A DNA stretch of 64,000 nt from Dongia deserti (lineage in GTDB: Bacteria > Pseudomonadota > Alphaproteobacteria > Dongiales > Dongiaceae), in assembly GCF_003574735.1 (NCBI RefSeq), contig NZ_QORW01000009.1, positions 124,001 to 188,000 on the forward strand, in the 5' to 3' direction. The position numbers and the translations under genes were made by a program. The notes below the pieces were generated by a model, which was not told where the DNA came from, made no database searches, and worked only from the letters and a program-made list of their open reading frames with translations. Of the stretch, positions 33,101 to 39,854 are shown piece by piece; the stretch's first letter is position 1; every line of letters begins with the position of its first letter.

Positions 33101-34954
33101 GTCGTTGCCCTCATTGGCGTTCTCGATCACTTTGTCCTTGGCATTGTCGACATAGTAGGTGTCGTCGCCCTTTCCGCCTTTCATGGTGTCGCCGCCGCCG
33201 GCGCCGGAGATCGTGTTGTTGCCCTCGTTGCCGATAATGACGTTGTTGAGCGCGTTTCCGCCGCCGCCGCTGTTGCCCGTGCCCGCCAGGGTCAGATTCT
33301 CCACGTGGTCGCTGAGGGTGTAGCTGACTGTGCTGATGACAGTGTCAGTGCCCTCTTTGGCGTATTCGACGACCACATCGCCGGCATGATTGACGTAGTA
33401 AGTATCGTTGCCCTTGCCGCCGGCCATGGTGTCGGCGCCGGCCTTGCCGTCGAGGATGTTGGCGCCGGCATTGCCTTCGAGCACGTTGGCCGCACCGTTG
33501 CCGGTGGCATTCAGGGCCGCGGCGCCGAGCAGGCGGAGATTCTCGACATGGAAATAGTCGCCAAGGCTGGCGCTGAAAGTCGCCGCGATCGTGTCAGTGC
33601 CACCAGCGGCAATCTCCCAGATCTGATCGAGCTTGCTGTTGAGGTAGTAGGTATCGTTGCCGAGCCCGCCAATGAGCAAATCGTTGCCGGCGCCCCCCTT
33701 GATGACGTTGTCCAGCGCGTTCCCGGTGAAATCGACGCCGCCCGTCAGCTTGCTGAAATCGTAGTTTTCGATGTTGGCAATGGCGTTGTTGAAGGCGATG
33801 GTGGAGATGATGGTGTCGACACCTTCGCCGGCCACTTCCGTCACGGAATCGCCAGGATTGTCGAAGTAGTAGGTGTCGTTGCCCTTGCCGCCGACCATGG
33901 TGTCGGCGCCAGCGCGGCCATTGAGCACGTTGTCATAGTCATTGCCGACAAGCAGGTTGTTCAGGGAATTGCCGGTCCCCTTGGTCGCGCTGCCTACGAG
34001 TAGCAGGTGCTCGATGTTGGGAAGCGATGCCAGGCTGAAATCGATGTAGCTGTAGACGACATCATCAGTGCCTTCGTTGGCATTCTCGATGACCTTGTCC
34101 CCGACGTGATCGACGACATAGGCATCGTTGCCCTTACCACCGGTCATGGTGTCGGCGCCGCCTTTGCCGTCGAGGAAGTTGTCGCTCTCGTTGCCGATCA
34201 GGCGGTTGTTCAGATCGTTCCCCCTGGCCTGGAACGCGCCGGAACCCGCCGCCAGGGTTATGTTCTCGACATTCGCGGGCAGCTCGTACGTAACCGAGCT
34301 GATGACCGTATCGATGCCTTGCCCGGCGTTCTCGCTCACCACATCGCCGGCACTGTCGACATAGTAGGTGTCGTTGCCCTTGCCGCCGGCCATGGTGTCG
34401 GCACCGCCCTTGCCATCCAGGATGTTGGCGCCGCTGTTGCCCTCGAGCACGTTGCCGACCGCGTTGCCGGTCGCGTTGAGCGCCGCCGAGCCCAGCAGGC
34501 GGATGTTCTCGACGTCGGCATAGTCGGCAAGATCGGCGCTGAAGGTGGTTGCGATCGTGTCGTTGCCGGACGCGGCGTTCTCCACGACGACATCCTGCTT
34601 GCTGTTGAGATAGTAGGTGTCGCTGCCGGTGCTGCCGGCCAGGGTATCGATGCCGCTAGTGCCCTTGCTCTCGTTGTTGAGGCCGTTGCCGGTGAAGTTG
34701 ATCCCGGGTGCCAGCTTGCTGAAATCATAGTTCTCGACGTTAGTATAGGCGGTGCTGATTGCCACGGTCGCGACGACGGTGTCGACACCCTCGCCCACAT
34801 TCTCCAGGATCGTGTCGCCCAGATTGTCGACGTAGTAGACGTCGTTGCCCTTGCCGCCCACCATCGTGTCGGCGCCTGCAAGGCCATTGATGAAGTCGTT
34901 CTGGATGCCACCGGTGATGACATCGTTGCCGCTGGTACCTCGAATCGTAGCCAT
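30137..34954 (-). CDS. Giant RTX/hemolysin-type calcium-binding repeat protein
   Basis: A 1605-residue protein built almost entirely of repeats. It starts MATIRGTSGNDVITGG. Then four copies of a super-repeat of about 322 residues follow, each made of four related modules of about 80 residues carrying GADTMxGGKGNDTYYVD-type calcium-binding loops. The modules differ in their second halves: A has VENYDFSKL, B has VENIRLLGAAALNATGN, C has VENLTLAG and D has SSIDFSLA. A degenerate fifth A-B pair follows, then canonical RTX nonapeptides (LTGGAGADTLFGGAGNDALT), an EF-hand-like DTDGDGTLEQEDF and a hydrophobic C-terminal end (TQIVIA) typical of type I secretion signals. The ATG at 34954 has GGAGG upstream. 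No type I transporter is nearby. Function: secreted calcium-stabilised surface or extracellular protein; no catalytic domain seen. Confidence 0.9.
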   Translation of the reverse strand: MATIRGTSGNDVITGGIQNDFINGLAGADTMVGGKGNDVYYVDNLGDTILENVGEGVDTVVATVAISTAYTNVENYDFSKLAPGINFTGNGLNNESKGTSGIDTLAGSTGSDTYYLNSKQDVVVENAASGNDTIATTFSADLADYADVENIRLLGSAALNATGNAVGNVLEGNSGANILDGKGGADTMAGGKGNDTYYVDSAGDVVSENAGQGIDTVISSVTYELPANVENITLAAGSGAFQARGNDLNNRLIGNESDNFLDGKGGADTMTGGKGNDAYVVDHVGDKVIENANEGTDDVVYSYIDFSLASLPNIEHLLLVGSATKGTGNSLNNLLVGNDYDNVLNGRAGADTMVGGKGNDTYYFDNPGDSVTEVAGEGVDTIISTIAFNNAIANIENYDFSKLTGGVDFTGNALDNVIKGGAGNDLLIGGLGNDTYYLNSKLDQIWEIAAGGTDTIAATFSASLGDYFHVENLRLLGAAALNATGNGAANVLEGNAGANILDGKAGADTMAGGKGNDTYYVNHAGDVVVEYAKEGTDTVISTVSYTLSDHVENLTLAGTGNSGGGGNALNNVIIGNEGNNTISGAGGGDTMKGGKGDDTYYVDNAKDKVIENANEGNDWVVSSIDFSLAALANVENLALTDNAVKATGNAQNNRLYGNFVNNVLDGGAGADTMAGGDGNDIYYVDNVGDLVTELFGEGVDTIISTIALTSAINEVENYDFSKLAIGVNFTGSDSYDNVIKGGVGADTLAGGAGNDTYYLNSAKDVVDEEGGGGDSDTIAVTFSADLSNYNFVENIRLLGAAALNATGNAGANVLEGNAGANILDGKGGADTMAGGKGNDTYYVNHAGDVVVEYAKEGTDTVISTVSYTLSDHVENLTLAGTGNSGGGGNALNNVIIGNEGNNTISGAGGGDTMKGGKGDDTYYVDNAKDKVIENANEGNDWVVSSIDFSLAALANVENLYLQGTAIRATGNAKNNLIYGNLEDNILNGGAGADVMVGGLGNDSYYIDNVGDLVSEGAGEGVDTIISTIAFSNAVANIENYDFSKLAAGINFTGNDLDNVIKGGAGVDTLTGGLGNDAYYLNSSKDVVIESGGQGNDTIATTFSANLADYAHIENIRLLGTAGLKATGNITANVLEGNDGANILDGKAGADTMKGGKGNDTYYVDHAGDVVIESANEGIDQVISSISHMLATNVENLTLSGAANLNGYGNALGNKIVGNAGDNILDGKGGADTMTGGKGSDTYYVDNAGDKIVELANEGTEVVYSSINFSLASLVNVEELHLTGAAISGTGNALANLIVGNDLDNVIDGGKGADTMRGGQGYDTYYVDNVGDVVEELAGQGTDMVVSTVALVNGFENVENYDFTKAKTAVNFAATDDVNFIWSSAFADTLAGAKGDDFYFLNTSGDTIVELAGEGHDTAYVSFSVSKLWDNVEDLAHINGTSTTAWNATGNDLDNLISGNNGKNALSGGLGADYLFGAGGDDTLTGGAGADTLFGGAGNDALTGGTGADHFSFTQISTGNALSGHDVITDFDKGLDILYFDTSDTDGDGTLEQEDFVSGIVDLGAGKNVVLHLLNGGSITFAGAGTGSVDSLDDLVANASTQIVIA
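32079..32474. repeat. 396-bp exact repeat in the RTX gene, copy 1
   Basis: Reading both stretches base by base, I find this segment identical to 33045-33440; the offset of 966 bp is exactly one 322-codon super-repeat. Flanking copies of the super-repeat are clearly diverged, so this pair is recent or homogenised by gene conversion. Confidence 0.85.
33045..33440. repeat. 396-bp exact repeat in the RTX gene, copy 2
   Basis: Second copy of the segment at 32079-32474, in the same orientation and reading frame. It covers parts of modules C and D. Confidence 0.85.
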
Positions 34955-35016
34955 GTTGTCCCTCCTCAAATCAGGCTTGCGTTGGCGATGGGGATACGCG
35001 CCCCGCCGTCAGTGCC

Positions 35017-35060
35017 GTGTGAAAGCGCCGGCCGGAGCGCGTGAAAAAGACGTCAAATCG
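35017..35060. promoter_or_regulatory. 11-bp-phased direct repeats upstream of the RTX gene
   Basis: Plus-strand 11-mers in register: GTGTGAAAGCG (35017), an unrelated 11-mer (35028), GCGTGAAAAAG (35039), ACGTCAAATCG (35050). The 14-mer GCGTGAAAAAGACG (35039-35052) recurs exactly at 36133-36146 in front of the SARP gene, where the repeats have the same 22-bp main spacing. The block lies 63-106 bp upstream of the RTX start, in the opposite orientation to transcription. SARP and OmpR-type winged helices bind such direct repeats, so this is a probable operator. Confidence 0.6.
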
Positions 35061-36009
35061 ACCGAAATGAGCCGCTGAGGCGCGCTGGGCGCGCGGCGCG
35101 TGACCGCGGCGTGATGCTCGTGACCAGGTGGCGCAACGCGGCGAGCTGCGCCGGTGTCGGGCTCACCTGCACCAGCAGCACGGCCGTGAGGATGAGGCCG
35201 GCGCCGACGCCCGCCATCATCGTCAAGCGCTCACCCAGCACGAGATAGCCGCCCAGCGCGCCGAACACGCATTCCGCGCTCATGATGACGGCGGCGATGC
35301 TGGCGGAGGTGCGCTGCTGCGCCAGCGCCTGGAACACATAGGCAAGGCCGGTTGAGAACACCCCGAGCACGATCAGCTCCGGCAGCGCGTTGCCAAGGCC
35401 GGCGAGCGACAGCGGTTCGAGCGCAAGCCCCAACGCGAGGGCGAGCGCGCCGGCCAGCAGGAACTGCGCCAGCGTGACGGCGCCGGGACGCCGCGTCTCG
35501 GCCACCAGCCGGCCGAGATAGACGATCCAGATCGAATAGATCAGCGCCGAAGCCAGCGCGACGAGATCACCCCAGGCAAGCGCGGAGAGACCGCCACCGC
35601 CGAGCAGAAGCACGCCGAGCAGCGTAAGGCCGACCGTGGGCCACAGGATGAGGCTCGGCCGCTCGCGCAGCAGCAGCCAGGCGACGATCGGCGTGATCAC
35701 CGTCGTCGTGGTGATGAGAAAGCTGCCGTTGGTCACAGAGGTGCCGCTGAAGGCGAATTGCTGCGAACCAATTGCAGCCGTGAACAGCCCAGCCGCGATC
35801 AGGATATGGCGCCAGAAACGGTGAATGGGGACGCTGCAGCCGCTTTCGCGCAACAGCAGTGGCGCAACGATCACGGCGCCCGTCAGGCAGCGCAGGCCGA
35901 CCGTGGTGAGCGGCCCTAGATCCTCCAGCACCGATTTCTGTGCGACGTTGCCCGCGCCCCAGAAGATTGCGGAGAGAAGAAGCAGCAAATTGGCGTGCAG
36001 CGTAGACAT
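35053..36009 (-). CDS. DMT-superfamily (EamA) transporter
   Basis: A 318-residue inner-membrane protein with about ten hydrophobic segments arranged as two EamA repeats. It starts MSTLHANLLLLLSAIFWGAGNV and ends with a short basic tail. The motifs LSAIFWGAGNVAQK and the second-repeat ALASALIYSIWIVYLGRL are characteristic. These carriers export or exchange small metabolites; the substrate is not predictable. The ATG at 36009 has GGAG upstream and fits the family start. It is divergent from the SARP gene (190-bp gap holding the phased repeats) and lies directly upstream of the RTX gene on the same strand, with about 98 bp between them. Confidence 0.9.
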   Translation of the reverse strand: MSTLHANLLLLLSAIFWGAGNVAQKSVLEDLGPLTTVGLRCLTGAVIVAPLLLRESGCSVPIHRFWRHILIAAGLFTAAIGSQQFAFSGTSVTNGSFLITTTTVITPIVAWLLLRERPSLILWPTVGLTLLGVLLLGGGGLSALAWGDLVALASALIYSIWIVYLGRLVAETRRPGAVTLAQFLLAGALALALGLALEPLSLAGLGNALPELIVLGVFSTGLAYVFQALAQQRTSASIAAVIMSAECVFGALGGYLVLGERLTMMAGVGAGLILTAVLLVQVSPTPAQLAALRHLVTSITPRSRAARPARLSGSFRSI

Positions 36010-36110
36010 CGCGGGCTCCGAGGATTGGTTCTCGTTTCGGCGCCGCGCCCGAACCATGTCGGCGCCCGGCAGTCCGAGGCCCGCGAGATACGCCCGCCAC
36101 CGTCGATCTC

Positions 36111-36154
36111 GCGTGAAAAGTGCTATAAATGAGCGTGAAAAAGACGCTAAAAGA
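36111..36154. promoter_or_regulatory. 11-bp-phased direct repeats upstream of the SARP gene
   Basis: Four consecutive 11-mers: GCGTGAAAAGT (36111), GCTATAAATGA (36122), GCGTGAAAAAG (36133) and ACGCTAAAAGA (36144), all on the pattern RCGTgAAAa. A TATACG (36156-36161) that could serve as -10 element follows immediately, the arrangement known for SARP-activated promoters. The start of the SARP gene is 45 bp downstream. The block may serve both this gene and the divergent transporter gene. Confidence 0.65.
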
Positions 36155-36199
36155 CTATACGGGGGACCGAAGAGGGAGTTTCGGCCATTGCATGCGGTG

Positions 36200-38158
36200 A
36201 TGCCGGGATCGGAAGCTGCGCGGCTCGAGCTGTTCGGGGGCTTCCGACTGACCTCGGCAACCGGAGCGGACATTGCGGTGTCCAGCCGGAAAAACCGCGC
36301 GCTCCTCGCCATCCTGGCACTGGCGCCAGGATGCACGGCCTCGCGCGACCAGCTGGTTCCTCTCCTATGGGGCGATCGCGGCGAGCAACAGGCGCGCAAC
36401 AGCCTGCGCCAGGCGCTGGTGGCGCTGCGGCGCGACCTGGCTGCGATCGAGCCCTCGCCGCTCGTGCTCCAGGATGACCGGGTGAAGCTGGATCTCGCGC
36501 GCTTCAGCATCGATGTCGTCGCGTTCCGCGACCTGGCCGCCGCAGGCAACTGGAGCGCAGCGGCGGAGCTCTACCGCGGCACACTGCTCGCGGGGCTCAA
36601 TCCCAGCGGTGAAGCATTCGAGGACTGGCTGCGCCTGCAGCGCGACCTCGTCATCGGCAAGGCTGTCACCGTATTGGAACAATTGGCGGCGGAGCAGCGG
36701 GGCGAGGCGCGCATCGCCACTGCCAAGCGACTGCTAGCGCTCGACCCGCTACGGGAAGCGTCACACCGCGCCCTGATGTCCGCCTATCACGAGGCCGGGG
36801 AAACGGCTCTTGCGCTCAAGCAATACGAAGCCTGCCGCGACATGCTGAAACGCGAACTGGGCGTCGCAGCGGCGCAGGCGACCGAGGAGCTGCGCCGCGC
36901 CATCGCAATCGCCAAGGACACGCCGCAGCCAGTCGCGCCGGCACCGCAGCGCGCGCAACACGCAAGACCGAGCATCGCCGTCCTACCTTTCACAAGTCTC
37001 GGCGCGCCCGCGGACCAACAGTTTCTGTGTGACGGGATCGTAAGCGACATCATCTTGGCGCTGTCCCGCTTTCGCAGCCTAGCCGTCATCGCACGCCCCT
37101 CCTCCTTTGCATTCCGGGACAGCCCGCTGGGGATCGCCGAGATCGGCACCAAACTTGGCGCCAACTACCTGGTGACCGGAAGCCTCCGTACGCTCGGGAA
37201 GCGCGTGCAGTTTTCCGTCGAACTCATCGATGTGGGCACACAGGCGGTGGTGTGGGCTCAGAACTATGCCCGCGAACTCGCCGAGATCTTCGCGCTGCAG
37301 GACGAGGTCGTCCGGACCATCGCGGCCACGCTGACCGACCAGGTGGAACTCGATATAGCGACCCGTGCCGCGCACAAGCACCCAGGGAGCGTAGCGGTCT
37401 ATGATCTCGGGATGCGTGGCCTTCAGCACCAGCAGCGCACCACGCGCAAAGACACCCCGCTCGCCATCGACTACCTGGAGCGGGCAATTGCGCTGGACCC
37501 CAGCTACTCGGAAGCATATGGCTGGCTTTCGATCGCGCTGCTCCTGAAATGGCAGTTCGATTACGACCGGCCCGCCCTCGATCGCGCCATCAAGGTCGCG
37601 CAGCAGGGCGTGGAGCTCGACCCCTACAGTGCGCGCTGCCACATGATGCTGGGTTATTGCCTGCTGACCGCTGGCGACCGGGTGCGGGGGGAGACGCATG
37701 GCCGCCGCGCCTTGGCGCTCAATCCCGGAGACGCCTATATCACTGCGCAGTTCTCCCTCATCGAGGCCTACAAGGGCCGGCCCGACGAATGCCTCCGTTA
37801 TCTGGACGCGGCCCAGGCGCTCAACCCTTATCCCCCCGCCTGGCACGAGGAGTTCCACTCCGTCGCCGCCTTTGTCGCCGGCCGGTACGAGGATGCCAGG
37901 ATCGGCTTCGAGAACGCGCCGGACACCTATTGGGACAAGCTCTATCTCCTCGCCTGCAATGGGCATCTCGGTCTGCGCGAGGAAGCCGACACGCTGCTAG
38001 CCTGGTTCCGTGCACAGTTCTCCAAGCTGCCGCTGATCGAGGCGGCGCGCATGGAGCCGTTCTGGCGCGAGGAGGACCGCGCGCGGCTGGTCGAAGGCAT
38101 CGAGAAGGCGATCGCCTTGACGCGCGGCGGAACGGTCGTTCGCCTGGAGCGACGCTGA
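36200..38158 (+). CDS. SARP/BTAD-type transcriptional regulator with TolB-like and TPR domains
   Basis: A 652-residue regulator. The N-terminal OmpR-like winged helix (about 5-100: LELFGGFRLTSATG, then KNRALLAILALAPG and QARNSLRQALVALRRDL) is joined to a bacterial transcriptional activation domain (about 105-245: FSIDVVAFRDLAAAGNWSAA, then the ALKQYEACRDMLKRELGV helix pair). Next is the TolB-like/adenylate-cyclase-associated domain (about 258-380: SIAVLPFTSLGAPADQQF, CDGIVSDIILALSRF, GANYLVTGSLR). TPR-like repeats run to the end. There is no membrane segment, so it senses an internal signal. I start at the ATG at 36200, next to the winged helix; GTG at 36197 and TTG at 36188 are alternatives. 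Phased repeats lie just upstream and again near the RTX gene, suggesting that it regulates itself and that gene. Confidence 0.85.
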   Translation: MPGSEAARLELFGGFRLTSATGADIAVSSRKNRALLAILALAPGCTASRDQLVPLLWGDRGEQQARNSLRQALVALRRDLAAIEPSPLVLQDDRVKLDLARFSIDVVAFRDLAAAGNWSAAAELYRGTLLAGLNPSGEAFEDWLRLQRDLVIGKAVTVLEQLAAEQRGEARIATAKRLLALDPLREASHRALMSAYHEAGETALALKQYEACRDMLKRELGVAAAQATEELRRAIAIAKDTPQPVAPAPQRAQHARPSIAVLPFTSLGAPADQQFLCDGIVSDIILALSRFRSLAVIARPSSFAFRDSPLGIAEIGTKLGANYLVTGSLRTLGKRVQFSVELIDVGTQAVVWAQNYARELAEIFALQDEVVRTIAATLTDQVELDIATRAAHKHPGSVAVYDLGMRGLQHQQRTTRKDTPLAIDYLERAIALDPSYSEAYGWLSIALLLKWQFDYDRPALDRAIKVAQQGVELDPYSARCHMMLGYCLLTAGDRVRGETHGRRALALNPGDAYITAQFSLIEAYKGRPDECLRYLDAAQALNPYPPAWHEEFHSVAAFVAGRYEDARIGFENAPDTYWDKLYLLACNGHLGLREEADTLLAWFRAQFSKLPLIEAARMEPFWREEDRARLVEGIEKAIALTRGGTVVRLERR

Positions 38159-38170
38159 CCCCCGTACGCC

Positions 38171-38641
38171 CTAGAGCAGTACCACGGCAGCCACGAGCGA
38201 CAGCGCGACGCCGGCGGCGGCGATCAGCGGCCGTACGTCGGCCGGCGGGCGCGTGGCGAGGCCGCGGACCCGCGCCGCGGCCGACCAGCCGGATCGCGAA
38301 GGCCCGTTGTTGCAATAGCAGGCGACGTCGTGCAGCTCACGCTCCTTAATACGGAAATAGGTGAGCACGTCGCCCACCGCGTCGCCGGCGAGCCCATCGG
38401 CGCGTAGGACGGGGTCGGCGTACGCCACGCTCAGCAGCGAATTGTCGGCCCGCATCGCCCGGCGCTTCGCGCGCGGCATGTGCTCGATCTCGAACAAGGT
38501 ATTGAGCTGCTTGTCGCCTTCGCGTTCGAGGGCGGCGGCCCACCGCTCGAGCCGTTCGACCTTGGACAACGGCCGCGCCTTGGGCTGGCTTGATTGGACC
38601 AAAGCGCGCGTGCGGATCTCGTCCAGACCCTGGTGTTTCAT
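38171..38641 (-). CDS. Tail-anchored protein of unknown function, paralogue B
   Basis: A 156-residue protein of the same length and pattern as that at 29447-29917. Shared parts include LSKVERLERWAAALEREG, KQLNTLF, RADNSLLSVAYADPVLR, GLAGDAVG and KERELHDVACYC-x-x-GP. Like its relative it ends in a hydrophobic segment (LIAAAGVALSLVAAVVLL) that should insert in the inner membrane. The C-x-C pair after ELHD is conserved in both and could bind metal or form a disulfide. Its gene converges on the SARP gene, with a 12-bp gap. No family is known to me; the two copies flank the RTX-transporter-SARP group on either side. Confidence 0.72.
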   Translation of the reverse strand: MKHQGLDEIRTRALVQSSQPKARPLSKVERLERWAAALEREGDKQLNTLFEIEHMPRAKRRAMRADNSLLSVAYADPVLRADGLAGDAVGDVLTYFRIKERELHDVACYCNNGPSRSGWSAAARVRGLATRPPADVRPLIAAAGVALSLVAAVVLL

Positions 38642-38781
38642 GACGTCCTCTCGATCTTGATCAACAGCCCGCCATAGAGCGGAACTATACGCCTGCCCCC
38701 GCCGCGCGGGTGAGCAGAGGATTTTTGCTGTAACGGGGGAAACTCAGACGGCGCGGAAATGTTGCGCGCTTTTCTTCGCCG

Positions 38782-38934
38782 CTATTCTTCTGGCGGAAGC
38801 TGGCCGTCGCTGGCCGAGCAATTGTCGACCGTGTAGCAGGCGGAATAGAGCAGGCTGCGCCCGACGCCGCGCCAGTCCCAGGACTGGCAGCCGGCGAGCA
38901 TCAGGACCAGGCCGAGCGTGATCATCGACCGCAT
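38782..38934 (-). CDS. Small lipoprotein
   Basis: A 50-residue protein, MRSMITLGLVLMLAGCQSWD at its start, with a clear lipobox (LMLAGC, Cys16). The short mature part contains two more cysteines (SACYTVDNCSASDG) and an acidic end. It is probably lipidated and held in the envelope. The frame is open further upstream, but that sequence is Arg-rich and not signal-like. It lies alone between the tail-anchored protein B gene and the PAS gene on the same strand. No function can be proposed. Confidence 0.6.
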   Translation of the reverse strand: MRSMITLGLVLMLAGCQSWDWRGVGRSLLYSACYTVDNCSASDGQLPPEE

Positions 38935-39014
38935 GGCGGGCGCAATCTTACCGCGTACCGGCATCCCGCAACAGGGCGGCCGGCTTGGGTGCAGCGCGCG
39001 TCGATCGCGCCGCG

Positions 39015-39560
39015 CTATGCGCTCCTCGGTGCGCCGGCGGCCTTGCGGGCACGCCATTCCACCAGCTCAATGAGCGTGGATGTGAGGTCGAAATAATCCT
39101 CAATGGCCAGGAACTGCTCGACCGTGGCCCCGCCCTTGCGCAGCGGGAACAGGCCGAACTCGTAGATGAAGCGGCGGCCGCTGGTGGTTGGCGCCTCGCA
39201 CGCGCCGAACAAGGGCCGGCGCGTCCGGTAGGCGCGGTGATAATAGTCCATCCACGGCTCGTCGAGATCAGCGGGCAGCAGCTCATCGAGATAGCGGCCG
39301 GTCAGGTCCATGCCGGTTGCCTCGATCGCCCGTGTTCCCATCAGGCGGTAGCGGATGCGGAACGGTGCGTGCTCGACATCGGCAATGAAGAGATTCGGCA
39401 GGAGGCGCTTCAGGTCGGCCGGATCAAGATCGGCACGATCGGGAATGTCGCCGGCACTCTTATCGAGCCACCAGCGGTGAACCGATCGGACCATGTCCGA
39501 CCGCAGCTCCTGCTCTGTCACTAAAAGGGTCACGGCACGACTCCGGCCACTGACCTGCAT
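39015..39560 (-). CDS. PAS-domain protein (PAS_5/DUF1488-like alphaproteobacterial type)
   Basis: A 181-residue soluble protein that appears to be one PAS domain. It has HRWWLDKSAGDIPDRADLDP at the N terminus, then LKRLLPNLFIADVEHAPFRIRYRLMGT and the typical TGRYLDELLPADL. Next come the strand pair ATTSGRRFIYEFGLFPL-type (PTTSGRRFIYEFGLFPLRK) and FLAIEDYFD. This is the arrangement of the alphaproteobacterial PAS_5 family, which has no output domain. The PAS assignment is firm; the subfamily number is from memory. The gene diverges from the CadC-type gene at 39855. Confidence 0.8.
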   Translation of the reverse strand: MQVSGRSRAVTLLVTEQELRSDMVRSVHRWWLDKSAGDIPDRADLDPADLKRLLPNLFIADVEHAPFRIRYRLMGTRAIEATGMDLTGRYLDELLPADLDEPWMDYYHRAYRTRRPLFGACEAPTTSGRRFIYEFGLFPLRKGGATVEQFLAIEDYFDLTSTLIELVEWRARKAAGAPRSA

Positions 39561-39631
39561 TCTTCGCCCGGGAAATTAAGCACATATGAAAGCGGGCGCG
39601 GCCGCACTTAAGTCAGAAGCACTAAGGCTGT

Positions 39632-39651
39632 GCCGGCGCCATCGCGCCGGC
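39632..39651. promoter_or_regulatory. Hairpin in the PAS/CadC-type divergent gap
   Basis: GCCGGCGC (39632-39639) and GCGCCGGC (39644-39651) make a perfect 8-bp stem with the loop CATC. It lies 72 bp upstream of the PAS gene start and 204 bp upstream of the regulator. The role is unknown. Confidence 0.35.
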
Positions 39652-39854
39652 TTATCAGCGCATAAATCGCGCAAAGGCAGATTTGGCTAACCCCTTGATC
39701 TATCAGCTGAGGCGTATCCGCAGCTGGCGGTTAGAGCGACAATCGTGTCGTCAGGAGACTGGCGGTTTCCCGCGAAACGCGTAGATTGCGGCGCGACAGC
39801 CTGCGGATCAGGGCCCGTACGGCTGGGGAGGTGCCTGCATGGGCACCGGGCTGC

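Noticed and set aside
31460-34003. 847-codon open frame on the plus strand inside the RTX gene
   Set aside because: It is the antisense shadow of highly repetitive RTX coding sequence. Its V/G/A-rich translation repeats with the same 966-bp period, and there is no ribosome binding site or family feature.
30137-34954. Regularly spaced repeats that could suggest a CRISPR array or satellite
   Set aside because: The repeats are codons of an uninterrupted 1605-codon frame with RTX amino acid motifs; spacing follows protein modules, and no spacers or leader are present.
35053-36549. 498-codon version of the DMT transporter
   Set aside because: The first 180 codons are the antisense of the SARP gene; the membrane protein starts at the ATG at 36009, with a ribosome binding site.
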